Source of the DNA: Streptococcus mitis
GTDB lineage: Bacteria; Bacillota; Bacilli; Lactobacillales; Streptococcaceae
NCBI RefSeq assembly: GCF_005144795.1
Contig: NZ_SWFJ01000007.1
Location: forward strand, 1 to 64,000
Reading direction: 5' to 3'
DNA length: 64,000 nucleotides
Shown: positions 40,683-50,444 of the stretch, piece by piece
Layout of the letters: each line of letters begins with the position of its first letter
Numbering within the stretch: position 1 is the stretch's first letter
Translations under genes and position numbers: made by a program
Notes under the pieces: model-generated
The model's database searches: none
Told to the model about the DNA's origin: nothing
What the model saw: only the letters and a program-made list of their open reading frames with translations

Positions 40683-40706
40683 GCGAATCATCTGATTCGT
40701 TTTTTC
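40683..40706 (+). terminator. Terminator of mecA
   Basis: CGAATCA pairs with TGATTCG around two bases (loop opens in practice), followed by a long T run. The hairpin resembles the one after potD. Confidence 0.8.
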
Positions 40707-40757
40707 TTTTTTAGACTGAAATAGTGATTTACTATAATAGGAATTTTCACAAAATTC

Positions 40758-40766
40758 TGTTATAAT
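40758..40766 (+). promoter_or_regulatory. Extended -10 promoter of hom-thrB
   Basis: TGTTATAAT is a TGn-extended -10, 31 bases before the hom ATG. The -35 region is weak. Confidence 0.6.
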
Positions 40767-40797
40767 GGCTATATTAGAAAATTTCGAGGAGACAAAC

Positions 40798-42084
40798 ATG
40801 ACAGTTAAAATTGCTTTACTAGGATTTGGTACCGTTGCAAGTGGCGTGCCCTTCCTCCTAAAGGAAAATGGAGAAAAAATCAATCAATCAGCACATTCAG
40901 AGATTGAAGTTGCTAAGGTATTGGTCAAGGATGAAGATGAAAAGAATCGCTTGCTTGCAGCAGGGAATGACTTTAACTTTGTAACCAATGTGGATGATAT
41001 TTTATCAGACAAAGACATTACCATTGTAGTGGAATTGATGGGGCGTATCGAACCTGCTAAAACCTTTATCACTCGTGCCTTGGAGGCTGGCAAACACGTT
41101 GTTACTGCTAACAAGGACCTTTTGGCTGTCCATGGTGCAGAATTGTTAGAAATCGCTAAAGCTAACAAGGTAGCACTTTACTACGAAGCAGCAGTAGCTG
41201 GTGGGATTCCAATTCTTCGTACGTTGGCAAATTCCTTGGCTTCTGATAAAATCACGCGCGTGCTTGGTGTAGTCAATGGAACTTCTAACTTCATGATGAC
41301 CAAGATGGTCGAAGAAGGATGGTCTTACGATGATGCTCTTGCGGAAGCGCAAAGACTAGGTTTTGCAGAAAGTGACCCGACAAATGACGTGGATGGGATT
41401 GATGCAGCCTACAAGATGGTTATTTTGAGCCAATTTGCTTTTGGCATGAAGGTTGCCTTTGACGATGTAGCCCACAAGGGAATCCGTAACATCACACCAG
41501 AAGACGTAGCTGTAGCTCAAGAACTTGGCTATGTAGTGAAATTGGTTGGTTCTATTGAGGAAACTCCTTCAGGAATTGCTGCAGAAGTAACTCCAACTTT
41601 CCTTCCTAAAGCGCATCCACTTGCCAGTGTGAATGGCGTAATGAACGCTGTCTTTGTAGAATCTATCGGTATTGGTGAGTCTATGTACTACGGACCAGGT
41701 GCTGGTCAAAAACCAACTGCAACAAGTGTTGTAGCAGATATTGTCCGTATCGTTCGTCGCCTGAATGATGGAACCATCGGTAAAGACTTCAACGAATACA
41801 GCCGTGACTTGGTCTTGGCAAATCCTGAGGATGTTAAAGCAAACTACTACTTCTCAATCTTGGCACCAGACTCAAAAGGTCAGGTCTTGAAGTTGGCTGA
41901 AATTTTTAATGCTCAAGATATTTCCTTCAAGCAAATCCTCCAAGACGGAAAAGAGGGTGACAAGGCGCGTGTCGTTATCATTACACACAAGATTAATAAA
42001 TCTCAACTTGAAAATGTCTCAGCTGAATTGAAGAAGGTTTCAGAATTCGACCTCTTGAATACCTTCAAGGTGCTAGGAGAATAA
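40798..42084 (+). CDS. hom: Homoserine dehydrogenase
   Basis: A 428-residue NAD(P)-dependent enzyme reducing aspartate semialdehyde to homoserine for threonine and methionine synthesis. The Rossmann loop GFGTVASGV is near residue 9, followed by [11 protein letters not shown], the [14 protein letters not shown] catalytic block and [14 protein letters not shown]. The C-terminal ~80 residues ([21 protein letters not shown]) form an ACT domain, suggesting feedback control by threonine. ATG 40798 is set by CGAGGAG; an in-frame reading from 40765 would start inside the -10 element. Confidence 0.95.
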   Translation: MTVKIALLGFGTVASGVPFLLKENGEKINQSAHSEIEVAKVLVKDEDEKNRLLAAGNDFNFVTNVDDILSDKDITIVVELMGRIEPAKTFITRALEAGKHVVTANKDLLAVHGAELLEIAKANKVALYYEAAVAGGIPILRTLANSLASDKITRVLGVVNGTSNFMMTKMVEEGWSYDDALAEAQRLGFAESDPTNDVDGIDAAYKMVILSQFAFGMKVAFDDVAHKGIRNITPEDVAVAQELGYVVKLVGSIEETPSGIAAEVTPTFLPKAHPLASVNGVMNAVFVESIGIGESMYYGPGAGQKPTATSVVADIVRIVRRLNDGTIGKDFNEYSRDLVLANPEDVKANYYFSILAPDSKGQVLKLAEIFNAQDISFKQILQDGKEGDKARVVIITHKINKSQLENVSAELKKVSEFDLLNTFKVLGE

Positions 42085-42085
42085 G

Positions 42086-42955
42086 ATGAAGATTATTGTA
42101 CCTGCAACCAGTGCCAATATCGGGCCAGGTTTTGACTCGGTCGGTGTAGCTGTAACCAAGTACCTTCAAATCGAGGTCTGTGAAGAACGAGATGAGTGGT
42201 TGATTGAACACCAGATTGGCAAATGGATTCCACATGACGAACGTAATCTCTTGCTCAAAATCGCTTTGCAAATTGTACCAGACTTGCACCCAAGACGTTT
42301 GAAAATGACCAGTGATGTTCCCTTGGCGCGTGGCTTGGGTTCTTCTAGCTCGGTTATTGTTGCTGGGATTGAACTAGCCAACCAACTGGGTCAGCTCAAC
42401 TTGTCAGACCATGAAAAATTGCAGTTAGCGACCAAGATTGAAGGACATCCTGACAATGTGGCTCCAGCCATTTATGGTAATCTCGTTATTGCAAGCTCCG
42501 TTGATGGGCAAGTTTCAGCTATTGTAGCAGACTTCCCAGAGTGTGATTTCCTAGCCTACATTCCAAACTATGAATTGCGTACTAGAGACAGCCGTGGTGT
42601 CTTGCCTAAGAAATTGTCTTACAAGGAAGCTGTTTCGGCTAGTTCTATTGCCAATGTGGCGGTTGCTGCCTTGTTGGCAGGAGATATGGTGACAGCTGGT
42701 CAAGCAATCGAGGGAGACCTCTTCCACGAGCGCTACCGTCAGGACTTGGTGAGAGAATTTGCGACGATTAAGCAAGTGGCCAAAGAAAATGGTGCCTATG
42801 CAACCTACCTCTCTGGTGCTGGGCCGACAGTTATGGTCTTGGCTTCTCATGACAAGATGCCAACGATTAAGGCAGAATTGGAAAAGCAACCTTTCAAAGG
42901 AAAACTTCATGGCTTGAAAGTTGATACCCAAGGTGTCCGTGTCGAAGCAAAATAA
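42086..42955 (+). CDS. thrB: Homoserine kinase
   Basis: A 289-residue GHMP-family kinase forming O-phosphohomoserine. It starts [18 protein letters not shown] and has the ATP loop [16 protein letters not shown]. The C-terminal motif [13 protein letters not shown] closes the active site. It begins one base after the hom stop, with AGGAG inside the end of hom, so the pair is coupled. No thrC is nearby. Confidence 0.96.
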   Translation: MKIIVPATSANIGPGFDSVGVAVTKYLQIEVCEERDEWLIEHQIGKWIPHDERNLLLKIALQIVPDLHPRRLKMTSDVPLARGLGSSSSVIVAGIELANQLGQLNLSDHEKLQLATKIEGHPDNVAPAIYGNLVIASSVDGQVSAIVADFPECDFLAYIPNYELRTRDSRGVLPKKLSYKEAVSASSIANVAVAALLAGDMVTAGQAIEGDLFHERYRQDLVREFATIKQVAKENGAYATYLSGAGPTVMVLASHDKMPTIKAELEKQPFKGKLHGLKVDTQGVRVEAK

Positions 42956-42968
42956 AGAATAGATGATA

Positions 42969-43017
42969 GGATGGGGAAACTCTCGACCAGAGGGCTTCCT
43001 ATCCTTTTTTTGAAAAG
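42969..43017 (+). terminator. Terminator of hom-thrB
   Basis: AGGATGGGGAA pairs with TTCCTATCCT (one bulged G, one G-U), with a small inner CTCT/AGAG hairpin, then a run of T. Confidence 0.7.
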
Positions 43018-43022
43018 AAGTT

Positions 43023-43184
43023 TATACTCAATGAAAATCAAAGAGCAAACTAGGAAGCTAGCCGCAGGCTGCTCAAAACAGTGTTTTGAGGTTGTGGATA
43101 GAACTGACGAAGTTAGCTCAAAATACTGTTTTGAGGTTGCAGATGTAAGCTGACGTGGTTTGAAGAGATTTTCGAAGAGTATTA
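43023..43184 (+). repeat. BOX element, A-B-B-C type
   Basis: It starts with TATACTCAATGAAAATCAAA (boxA), carries two boxB-like units each with TGTTTTGAGGTTG (43082-43094 and 43125-43137), and ends with the boxC sequence TTGAAGAGATTTTCGAAGAG. It lies between thrB and msrAB. It could fold into a long hairpin and is the most complete BOX in the window. Confidence 0.92.
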
Positions 43185-43213
43185 GTTAAAAACTTGATAA
43201 AGGAGAAATAAAG

Positions 43214-44152
43214 ATGGCAGAAATTTATCTAGCAGGTGGTTGTTTTTGGGGCCTAGAGGAGTATTTTTCACGAATTTCTGGAGTTCTAGCAACCAGTGTT
43301 GGCTACGCTAATGGACAAGTCGAAACGACCAATTACCAGTTGCTCAAGGAAACAGACCATGCAGAAACGGTTCAAGTGATTTATGATGAGAAAGCAGTGT
43401 CACTCAGAGAAATTTTGCTTTATTATTTCCGTGTTATTGATCCATTATCAGTCAATCAACAAGGAAATGACCGTGGTCGCCAATATCGAACTGGGATTTA
43501 TTATCAGGATGAAGCAGACTTGCCAGTTATCTACACCGTGGTGCGGGAGCAGGAGCGCATGCTTGGGAGAAAGATTGCAGTAGAGGTGGAGAAACTTCGT
43601 CACTACATTATGGCAGAAGACTACCACCAAGACTATCTTAAGAAAAATCCTTCGGGTTACTGTCATATCGATGTGACCGATGCTGAGAAGCCCTTGATTG
43701 ACGCCTCTAACTATGAAAAGCCTAGCCAAGAAGTGTTAAAGGAAAGCTTAACTGAAGAGTCCTATCGTGTTACCCAAGAAGCTGCTACAGAGGCTCCATT
43801 TACCAATGTCTATGACCAAAACTTTGAAGAGGGAATTTATGTAGATATCACGACGGGTGAGCCACTCTTTTTTGCCAAGGATAAGTTTGCCTCAGGTTGT
43901 GGTTGGCCAAGTTTTAGCCGTCCGATTTCCAAGGAATTGATTCATTATTACAAGGATCTCAGCCATGGAATGGAGCGAATTGAGGTTCGTTCTCGTTCAG
44001 GTAATGCTCACTTGGGTCATGTTTTCACAGATGGACCTCGGGAGTTAGGTGGCCTCCGCTACTGTATCAATTCTGCTTCCTTGCGCTTCGTGGCCAAGGA
44101 TGAGATGGAAGAAGCAGGATATGGCTATCTACTGCCTTACTTAAACAAATAA
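43214..44152 (+). CDS. msrAB: Fused methionine sulfoxide reductase A/B
   Basis: A 312-residue fusion repairing both diastereomers of oxidised methionine. The MsrA half has the active-site GCFWGLEE with Cys10. The MsrB half (from about residue 175) has [10 protein letters not shown] and the catalytic Cys in [12 protein letters not shown]. There is no signal peptide, so it is cytoplasmic, like pneumococcal MsrAB1. The usual MsrB zinc CxxC pairs are not seen. AAGGAG precedes the ATG. Confidence 0.95.
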   Translation: MAEIYLAGGCFWGLEEYFSRISGVLATSVGYANGQVETTNYQLLKETDHAETVQVIYDEKAVSLREILLYYFRVIDPLSVNQQGNDRGRQYRTGIYYQDEADLPVIYTVVREQERMLGRKIAVEVEKLRHYIMAEDYHQDYLKKNPSGYCHIDVTDAEKPLIDASNYEKPSQEVLKESLTEESYRVTQEAATEAPFTNVYDQNFEEGIYVDITTGEPLFFAKDKFASGCGWPSFSRPISKELIHYYKDLSHGMERIEVRSRSGNAHLGHVFTDGPRELGGLRYCINSASLRFVAKDEMEEAGYGYLLPYLNK

Positions 44153-44162
44153 ATCAGAGATG

Positions 44163-44182
44163 GTGGGTGCTTCCCACTTTCT
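44163..44182 (+). terminator. Weak hairpin after msrAB
   Basis: GTGGG pairs with CCCAC around a five-base loop, followed by TTTCTTC. It is short, so read-through into the exporter genes is possible. Confidence 0.4.
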
Positions 44183-44212
44183 TCATTTCTAGAAAACGAA
44201 TAGAAGGGATCT

Positions 44213-45937
44213 ATGAAACACCTATTATCTTACTTTAAACCCTACATCAAGGAATCAATTTTGGCACCCCTGTTCAAGCTGCTAGAAGCTGTTTTTGAAC
44301 TCTTGGTTCCCATGGTGATTGCAGGTATTGTTGACCAGTCCTTGCCTCAGAGAGATCAAGGGCATCTCTGGATGCAGATTGGCCTGCTCCTTATCTTTGC
44401 AGTGATTGGAGTTTTAGTGGCCTTGGTAGCTCAGTTTTACTCAGCTAAGGCTGCGGTTGGGTTTGCCAAAGAACTGACAAACGACCTTTATCGTCATATT
44501 CTTTCCTTGCCCAAGGATAGCAGAGATCGTCTGACAACTTCTAGCTTGGTGACTCGCTTGACTTCGGATACTTATCAGATTCAGACTGGGATCAATCAAT
44601 TTCTGCGCCTCTTTTTACGAGCGCCTATTATCGTTTTTGGTGCAATTTTTATGGCCTATCGAATCTCAGCTGAGCTGACTTTCTGGTTCTTGGTCATGGT
44701 TGTCATTTTGACCATCGTCATTGTAGGTCTTTCTCGACTGGTCAATCCTCTCTACAGTAGTCTCAGAAAGAAAACGGACCAACTGGTTCAGGAAACGCGT
44801 CAGCAATTGCAAGGCATGCGGGTCATTCGTGCTTTTGGTCAAGAAAAACGAGAGTTACAGATTTTTCAAACCCTTAACCAAGTCTATGCTAGATTGCAAG
44901 AAAAAACAGGTTTCTGGTCTAGTTTATTAACACCTTTGACCTATCTAATTGTCAATGGAACTCTGCTTGTCATCATCTGGCAGGGATATATTTCAATTCA
45001 AGGAGGATTGCTCAGTCAAGGTGCTCTCATTGCCCTTATCAACTATCTCTTACAGATTTTGGTGGAATTGGTCAAACTAGCTATGCTAATAAATTCTCTC
45101 AATCAGTCCCATATCTCAGCTAAGCGAATTGAGGAAGTCTTTGTCGAAGCTCCAGAAGATATTCATTCCGAGTTAGAACAAAAGCAAGCTACCAGTAATC
45201 AGGTTTTACAAGTTCAAGATTTAACTTTTACCTACCCTGATGCAGCCCAGCCTTCTCTGAGAGACATTTCCTTTGATATGCAGCAAGGGCAAACCCTTGG
45301 TATTATTGGGGGAACGGGTTCTGGTAAATCAAGCTTGGTGCAAGTCTTACTTGGGCTTTATCCAGCAGACAAGGGGAGCATTGACCTTTATCGAGATGGA
45401 TCTAGTCCTCGTAATCTTGAGCAGTGGCGGTCTTGGATTGCCTATGTGCCCCAAAAAGTCGAACTTTTTAAAGGAACCATTCGTTCCAACTTGACTCTAG
45501 GTTTACACCAAGAAGTAACTGACCAAGAACTCTGGCAGGCCTTGGAGATTGCGCAAGCTAAGGATTTTGTAAGTGAAAAGGAAGGACTTTTGGATGCCCC
45601 AGTTGAGGCAGGAGGACGAAATTTCTCAGGTGGACAAAAACAAAGGCTGTCTATCGCACGAGCAGTCTTGCGCCAGGCTCCGTTTCTCATCTTAGATGAT
45701 GCTACTTCAGCACTGGACACTATCACTGAGTCCAAGCTCTTGAAAGCTATCCGAGAAAACTTACCAAATACAAGCTTAATCTTGATTTCTCAACGAACCT
45801 CGACTTTACAGATGGCTGACCAGATTCTTATCTTGGAAAAAGGGGAACTACTAGCTATCGGCAAGCACGAGGACTTGATGAAGACCAGTCAAGTCTATCG
45901 TGAAATCAATGCATCTCAACATGGAAAGGAGGACTAG
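44213..45937 (+). CDS. ABC exporter, heterodimer subunit 1
   Basis: A 574-residue type IV ABC exporter half: six membrane helices (residues ~15-300) followed by an ATPase domain. Walker A is GGTGSGKSS, the Q-loop AYVPQKVELF, the signature FSGGQKQRLSIARA and Walker B FLILDDATSALD. The residue after Walker B is Asp where Glu is usual, typical of the degenerate site in heterodimeric exporters. It ends one base before the next gene's ATG, so both halves form one exporter. Cargo unknown; it resembles multidrug or lipid exporters. The pneumococcal fluoroquinolone pump PatAB is at a different locus. Confidence 0.88.
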   Translation: MKHLLSYFKPYIKESILAPLFKLLEAVFELLVPMVIAGIVDQSLPQRDQGHLWMQIGLLLIFAVIGVLVALVAQFYSAKAAVGFAKELTNDLYRHILSLPKDSRDRLTTSSLVTRLTSDTYQIQTGINQFLRLFLRAPIIVFGAIFMAYRISAELTFWFLVMVVILTIVIVGLSRLVNPLYSSLRKKTDQLVQETRQQLQGMRVIRAFGQEKRELQIFQTLNQVYARLQEKTGFWSSLLTPLTYLIVNGTLLVIIWQGYISIQGGLLSQGALIALINYLLQILVELVKLAMLINSLNQSHISAKRIEEVFVEAPEDIHSELEQKQATSNQVLQVQDLTFTYPDAAQPSLRDISFDMQQGQTLGIIGGTGSGKSSLVQVLLGLYPADKGSIDLYRDGSSPRNLEQWRSWIAYVPQKVELFKGTIRSNLTLGLHQEVTDQELWQALEIAQAKDFVSEKEGLLDAPVEAGGRNFSGGQKQRLSIARAVLRQAPFLILDDATSALDTITESKLLKAIRENLPNTSLILISQRTSTLQMADQILILEKGELLAIGKHEDLMKTSQVYREINASQHGKED

Positions 45938-45938
45938 C

Positions 45939-47687
45939 ATGAGACGACAAACTGCAAACCAGACGCTCACACGCTTGGCTAAAGACCTTGCAAGTCATCC
46001 TTTCCTCCTTTTCCTAGCCTTTCTAGGAACTATTGCCCAAGTTGGCTTATCGATCTACCTACCTATCTTGATTGGCCAGGTCATCGACCAAGTCCTAGTG
46101 GTTGGCTCTTCACTAGTTTTTTGGCAGATTTTTCTCCAAATGATCTTGGTGGTCATAGGAAATACCCTTGTGCAGTGGGTCAATCCTCTTCTCTATAATC
46201 GCTTAATCTTCTCTTATACTAAAGATTTGCGAGAGCTAATCATCCATAAGCTCCATCGTTTACCGATTGCCTTTGTGGATAGACAAGGTAGTGGGGAGAT
46301 GGTCAGTCGTGTTACCACAGACATCGAACAGTTAGCAGCTGGCTTGACCATGATTTTTAACCAATTTTTCATTGGCGTCTTGATGATTTTAGTCAGCATT
46401 CTAGCCATGCTCCAAATTCATCTCCTCATGACTATCTTAGTCTTGCTCTTGACGCCACTGTCTATGGTAATTTCACGCTTTATTGCCAAGAGATCCTATC
46501 ATCTCTTCCAGAAGCAAACAGAGACGAGGGGGATTCAGACACAATTAATTGAAGAATCGTTGAGCCAGCAGACCATTATCCAGTCCTTTAATGCTCAGGA
46601 AGAGTTTATCCAAAGGCTGCACGAGGCTAATGCCAATTATGCAGGTTATTCTCAGTCAGCTATCTTTTATTCTTCAACAGTTAATCCTTCGACTCGCTTT
46701 GTAAATGCGCTCATTTATGCGCTTCTAGCTGGAGTGGGAGCTTACCGTATCATGATAGGCTCTACCTTGACTATCGGGCGTTTAGTGACTTTTTTGAATT
46801 ATGTCCAACAGTACACTAAGCCCTTTAACGATATTTCCTCAGTTCTATCCGAATTGCAAAGTGCTCTTGCTTGCGCAGAGCGTGTCTATGCTGTCTTAGA
46901 TAGCACTGAGCTGGCTGAAACTGGTAAGGAAGTCTTGACCAGTGACCAAGTTAAAGGAGCTATTTCCTTTAAACATGTCTCTTTTGGTTACCATCCTGAA
47001 AAGATTTTGATTAAGGATTTATCTATTGATATTCCAGCTGGTAGCAAGGTGGCTATTGTTGGTCCGACAGGTGCTGGAAAATCAACCCTTATCAATCTCC
47101 TCATGCGTTTTTATCCCATTAACTCGGGAGATATCTTGCTGGATGGGAAATCCATTTATGACTATAGTCGTGCCTCTTTACGTCAGCAGTTTGGCATGGT
47201 GCTCCAAGAAACCTGGCTCAAGCAAGAGACCATTCATGACAATATTGCCTTTGGAAATCCTGATGCCAGTCGGGAGCAGGTGATTACTGCTGCCAAAGCA
47301 GCCAATGCAGACTTTTTCATCCAACAGTTGCCGCAGGATTACGATACCAAGTTGGAAAATGCTGGAGAATCTCTCTCTGTCGGTCAGGCTCAGCTCTTGA
47401 CCATAGCCCGAGTTTTTCTGGCTATTCCAAAGATTCTGATCTTAGATGAGGCGACTTCTTCCATTGATACACGGACAGAAGTACTGGTTCAGGATGCCTT
47501 TGGCAAACTCATGAAGGGGCGAACAAGCTTTATTATTGCCCACCGCTTGTCTACCATACAGGATGCAGATTTGATTCTTGTCTTGGTGAATGGTGACATC
47601 GTGGAGCATGGCAATCATCAGGATCTCATGACTAGAAAGGGCAAGTATTACCAAATGCAGCAAGCTGCAGCTTTTAGCTCTGAATAG
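45939..47687 (+). CDS. ABC exporter, heterodimer subunit 2
   Basis: A 582-residue half-exporter with six membrane helices and an ATPase domain. Walker A is GPTGAGKST, the Q-loop MVLQETWL, the signature LSVGQAQLLTIARV (altered from LSGGQ) and Walker B ILILDEATSSID with the catalytic Glu that the partner lacks. The switch His lies in IIAHRLST. The ATG at 45939 follows AAGGAGG and the TAG of subunit 1 by one base. The complementary defects of the two subunits support a heterodimer with one consensus ATP site. Confidence 0.9.
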   Translation: MRRQTANQTLTRLAKDLASHPFLLFLAFLGTIAQVGLSIYLPILIGQVIDQVLVVGSSLVFWQIFLQMILVVIGNTLVQWVNPLLYNRLIFSYTKDLRELIIHKLHRLPIAFVDRQGSGEMVSRVTTDIEQLAAGLTMIFNQFFIGVLMILVSILAMLQIHLLMTILVLLLTPLSMVISRFIAKRSYHLFQKQTETRGIQTQLIEESLSQQTIIQSFNAQEEFIQRLHEANANYAGYSQSAIFYSSTVNPSTRFVNALIYALLAGVGAYRIMIGSTLTIGRLVTFLNYVQQYTKPFNDISSVLSELQSALACAERVYAVLDSTELAETGKEVLTSDQVKGAISFKHVSFGYHPEKILIKDLSIDIPAGSKVAIVGPTGAGKSTLINLLMRFYPINSGDILLDGKSIYDYSRASLRQQFGMVLQETWLKQETIHDNIAFGNPDASREQVITAAKAANADFFIQQLPQDYDTKLENAGESLSVGQAQLLTIARVFLAIPKILILDEATSSIDTRTEVLVQDAFGKLMKGRTSFIIAHRLSTIQDADLILVLVNGDIVEHGNHQDLMTRKGKYYQMQQAAAFSSE

Positions 47688-47716
47688 TTATTTCTAATTT
47701 CGAACTCCTATAGACA

Positions 47717-47744
47717 AAAAAAGTTGCCTTCAGGTGACTTTTTT
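47717..47744 (+). terminator. Terminator of the ABC exporter genes
   Basis: AAAGTTGCCT pairs with AGGTGACTTT (two G-U pairs) around a three- to four-base loop, followed by TTT. Confidence 0.7.
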
Positions 47745-47752
47745 GTTACAAT
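47724..47752 (+). promoter_or_regulatory. Promoter of the amidohydrolase gene, nested in the terminator
   Basis: TTGCCT (47724-47729), 17-base spacer, TACAAT (47747-47752). The -35 element forms part of the preceding terminator stem. Confidence 0.55.
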
Positions 47753-47789
47753 AGCTAGAAAAAATCATGGCCTTAGAAGGAGAAAAACA

Positions 47790-49049
47790 ATGAAAGTCTA
47801 TCAGCATGTAAATATCGTGACTTGTGACAAAGATTTCCATGTTTATCTAGATGGAATCTTAGCCGTTAAGGATTCTCAAATCGTCTATGTTGGTCAAGAG
47901 CAGTCAGAGATTTTAGAGCAAGCTGAGCAGATTATAGACTATCAGGGAGCCTGGATTATGCCTAGTTTGGTCAATTGTCACACCCATTCTGCTATGACAG
48001 GATTGAGAGGAATTCGAGATGATAGCAATCTCCATGAATGGCTCAATGACTATATCTGGCCTGCAGAAGCAGGATTTACTCCTGACATGACTACCAAGGC
48101 GGTCAAAGAAGCTCTGACAGAGATGCTCCAGTCAGGAACAACAACCTTTAATGATATGTATAATCCCAATGGTGTGGATATTGAACGGATTTATCAGGCA
48201 GTGAAAGATTCCAAGATGCGTTGTTATTTCTCGCCGACCCTCTTTTCTTCAGGGGCAGAAACAACTGCTGAGACCATTGCAAGAACTCGAGCAATTATTG
48301 AGGAAATTTTAGGATATGAAAATCCAAATTTCAAGGTGATGGTAGCCCCTCATTCTCCTTACAGCTGTAATCAAGACTTGCTACAAGCGAGTTTAGACAT
48401 GGCAAAAGAGCTAAATATTCCTCTCCATATCCATGTGGCGGAGACCAAGGAGGAATCAGGAATTATCCTGAAACGCTACGGCAAACGCCCCCTTGCTTTT
48501 CTAGAAGAACTGGGTTACTTAGATCATCCGTCCGTCTTTGCTCATGGGGTAGAATTAAACGAGCGAGAAATTGAGCGCTTGGCATCCTCTCAAGTGGCTA
48601 TTGCCCACAACCCTATCAGCAATCTCAAACTGGCCTCAGGGATTGCTCCTATCATTCAACTGCAAAAAGCAGGAGTGGCTGTGGGAATTGCGACAGATTC
48701 AGTTGCTTCCAACCACAACCTTGATATGTTTGAGGAAGGACGAACAGCAGCTCTCCTACAGAAAATGAACAGTGGGGATGCCAGCCAATTCCCAATCGAA
48801 ACATCACTCAAGGCTCTGACAATCGAAGGGGCTAAGGTCCTAGGAATGGAAAATCAGATAGGAAGTCTGGAAGTAGGTAAACAGGCAGATTTTCTCGTTA
48901 TTCAACCACAAGGTAAAATTCATCTCGAACCTCAGGAAAATATGCTTTCTCACCTTGTCTATGCAGTCAAAGCCAGTGATGTTGATGATGTCTATATCGG
49001 CGGAGAACAAGTTGTTAAGCAAGGTCAAGTCCTGACAGTAGAACTTTAA
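47790..49049 (+). CDS. Amidohydrolase, MTA/SAH deaminase-like
   Basis: A 419-residue metal-dependent hydrolase of the TrzA/MtaD group. The metal ligands are in NCHTHSAM (HxH), the later His in HIHVAETKEE and HGVELN, and the final Asp in IATDSVASNH. Family members deaminate 5'-methylthioadenosine, S-adenosylhomocysteine or related purines; the exact substrate cannot be told. I use ATG 47790, preceded by AGAAGGAG; an upstream in-frame start at 47724 would fall in the promoter. Confidence 0.85.
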   Translation: MKVYQHVNIVTCDKDFHVYLDGILAVKDSQIVYVGQEQSEILEQAEQIIDYQGAWIMPSLVNCHTHSAMTGLRGIRDDSNLHEWLNDYIWPAEAGFTPDMTTKAVKEALTEMLQSGTTTFNDMYNPNGVDIERIYQAVKDSKMRCYFSPTLFSSGAETTAETIARTRAIIEEILGYENPNFKVMVAPHSPYSCNQDLLQASLDMAKELNIPLHIHVAETKEESGIILKRYGKRPLAFLEELGYLDHPSVFAHGVELNEREIERLASSQVAIAHNPISNLKLASGIAPIIQLQKAGVAVGIATDSVASNHNLDMFEEGRTAALLQKMNSGDASQFPIETSLKALTIEGAKVLGMENQIGSLEVGKQADFLVIQPQGKIHLEPQENMLSHLVYAVKASDVDDVYIGGEQVVKQGQVLTVEL

Positions 49050-49091
49050 AAGAAAAATCACGAAAAATTTTAAAAAAAGTTTGCAAAAATC

Positions 49092-49120
49092 TTGCATTCT
49101 TTTTTTAACTATGCTATACT
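49092..49120 (+). promoter_or_regulatory. Promoter of rplJ-rplL
   Basis: TTGCAT (49092-49097), 17-base spacer, TATACT (49115-49120) preceded by TGC, giving both -35 and extended -10 contacts, as expected for a strong ribosomal promoter. Confidence 0.8.
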
Positions 49121-49127
49121 TATATAC

Positions 49128-49256
49128 GGTTTGAAAAAACTGCCTAAGACAGTAGGGGAGCTCGACTCATAAGTATCCTACCGAGGACAAAACGTATCAT
49201 GTAAAAAGAAGCGTATTGTACTTTCGTGTCTAGGTTTGGGCGCGTTTTTCTTTTGG
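49128..49256 (+). ncRNA. L10 ribosomal protein leader
   Basis: The conserved parts of the Firmicutes L10 leader are present: AGACAGTAGGGGAGC and TATCCTACCGAGGACAAAAC form the L10-L12 binding fold that mimics 23S rRNA. A downstream hairpin ends in GCGCGTTTTTCTTTT and can act as the attenuator. Excess L10-L12 complex would bind and reduce expression. Confidence 0.85.
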
Positions 49257-49299
49257 AAAAATTTCCCCAAGCAAAATAATTACGGAGGTGAACACACTA

Positions 49300-49800
49300 A
49301 TGAGTGAAGCAATTATTGCTAAAAAAGCGGAACTAGTTGACGTAGTAGCTGAAAAAATGAAAGCTGCTGCATCTATCGTCGTTGTTGACGCTCGTGGTTT
49401 GACAGTTGAGCAAGATACAGTTCTTCGTCGTGAGCTTCGTGGAAGCGAAGTTGAGTATAAAGTCATTAAAAACTCAATCTTGCGTCGTGCAGCTGAAAAA
49501 GCTGGTCTTGAAGAACTTGCATCAGTATTTGTTGGACCATCTGCAGTAGCATTTTCTAACGAAGATGTTATCGCACCAGCGAAAATCTTGAACGACTTTT
49601 CTAAAAACGCTGAAGCACTTGAAATCAAAGGTGGTGCAATCGAAGGCGCTGTCGCATCTAAAGAAGAGATTCTTGCACTTGCAACTCTTCCAAACCGCGA
49701 AGGACTTCTTTCTATGCTCCTTTCTGTACTTCAAGCGCCAGTGCGCAACGTTGCTCTTGCAGTCAAAGCGGTTGCAGAAAGCAAAGAAGACGCAGCTTAA
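49300..49800 (+). CDS. rplJ: 50S ribosomal protein L10
   Basis: A 166-residue stalk base protein that binds 23S rRNA and anchors L7/L12 dimers. The N-terminus [20 protein letters not shown] and [22 protein letters not shown] are diagnostic. The ATG at 49300 lies 11 bases after GGAGG; a GTG upstream overlaps that site and is not used. It autoregulates through the L10 leader. Confidence 0.97.
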   Translation: MSEAIIAKKAELVDVVAEKMKAAASIVVVDARGLTVEQDTVLRRELRGSEVEYKVIKNSILRRAAEKAGLEELASVFVGPSAVAFSNEDVIAPAKILNDFSKNAEALEIKGGAIEGAVASKEEILALATLPNREGLLSMLLSVLQAPVRNVALAVKAVAESKEDAA

Positions 49801-49806
49801 TCTTAA

Positions 49807-49821
49807 GCTACGCAGCGTAGC
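49807..49821 (+). promoter_or_regulatory. Hairpin between rplJ and rplL
   Basis: GCTACG and CGTAGC pair perfectly around CAG, followed by CTAGCTACG that can compete. There is no proper T run, so it is more likely an RNA processing or stability element than a terminator. Confidence 0.45.
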
Positions 49822-49874
49822 CTAGCTACGAAAAAACTATTATAAAATTTAAAACTTATTTGGAGGAAATAACA

Positions 49875-50243
49875 ATGGCATTGAACATTGAAAACATTAT
49901 TGCTGAAATTAAAGAAGCTTCAATCCTTGAATTGAACGACCTTGTAAAAGCTATCGAAGAAGAATTTGGTGTAACTGCAGCTGCTCCTGTAGCTGTTGCT
50001 GCAGCTGGTGCTGCTGACGCTGGTGCTGCTAAAGATTCATTCGACGTTGAATTGACATCTGCAGGCGACAAAAAAGTTGGCGTTATCAAAGTTGTACGTG
50101 AAATCACAGGTCTTGGACTTAAAGAGGCTAAAGAACTTGTTGACGGTGCACCAGCACTTGTTAAAGAAGGCGTTGCAACTGCAGAAGCTGAAGAAATCAA
50201 AGCTAAATTGGAAGAAGCTGGAGCTTCAGTTACTCTTAAATAA
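49875..50243 (+). CDS. rplL: 50S ribosomal protein L7/L12
   Basis: A 122-residue stalk protein that recruits translation factors. It has the N-terminal dimerisation part, an Ala-rich hinge ([17 protein letters not shown]) and the C-terminal factor-binding domain with [20 protein letters not shown]. It starts at ATG 49875 after GGAGG. The final codons and stop are the attachment site of the integrated element, which keeps the reading frame intact. Confidence 0.98.
   Translation: MALNIENIIAEIKEASILELNDLVKAIEEEFGVTAAAPVAVAAAGAADAGAAKDSFDVELTSAGDKKVGVIKVVREITGLGLKEAKELVDGAPALVKEGVATAEAEEIKAKLEEAGASVTLK
50229..50243. repeat. attL core of the ICE at the rplL 3' end
   Basis: GTTACTCTTAAATAA, the last codons and stop of rplL, is the reverse complement of the 15-base att sequence I recall for ICESa2603-family elements that integrate into rplL. 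ICE-type genes begin directly after it. The second copy would be beyond the window. Confidence 0.8.
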
Positions 50244-50334
50244 GAGGCATATACCAATTAGAAATCGGAATACTATAGTATCAGCCTTTTAGAATCGTGA
50301 ACACATTTTAGAAACTGATAAATTAATTTAGTTT

Positions 50335-50357
50335 CCTACCAAAAACCCTACCAAAAA
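50335..50357. repeat. Direct repeat CCTACCAAAAA near attL
   Basis: CCTACCAAAAA occurs at 50335-50345 and again at 50347-50357. Paired short repeats close to an ICE end are typical of integrase arm-type binding sites, as in Tn916. The second copy also forms the left arm of the terminator. Confidence 0.5.
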
Positions 50358-50377
50358 TTAATTTGGCAGGGTTTTTC
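50341..50377 (+). terminator. Terminator between rplL and the ICE genes
   Basis: AAAACCCTACCA pairs with TTGGCAGGGTTTT around a nine-base loop and ends in a T run. It should isolate the ICE from strong rplJL transcription. It lies within the element, not the host. Confidence 0.8.
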
Positions 50378-50444
50378 TTTTTAACAAATTTATCGTGGAG
50401 AACAATTGAATATTGTTCTCCTTTTTTTATTTTCAGGAGGGAAA

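Noticed and set aside
42971-43153. 60-codon plus-strand frame over the thrB terminator and BOX element
   Set aside because: It spans a terminator hairpin and repeat modules, and its translation is that of repeated BOX DNA.
43023-43184. CRISPR-like repeat array in the thrB-msrAB gap
   Set aside because: The repeated TGTTTTGAGGTTG units are boxB modules of a BOX element, with boxA and boxC at the ends; there are no regular spacers.
44213-47687. Identity with the fluoroquinolone exporter PatA/PatB
   Set aside because: Both are heterodimeric ABC exporters, but the neighbours (msrAB, amidohydrolase, rplJ) place this pair at another locus as I recall the pneumococcal map, and no sequence feature proves the cargo.
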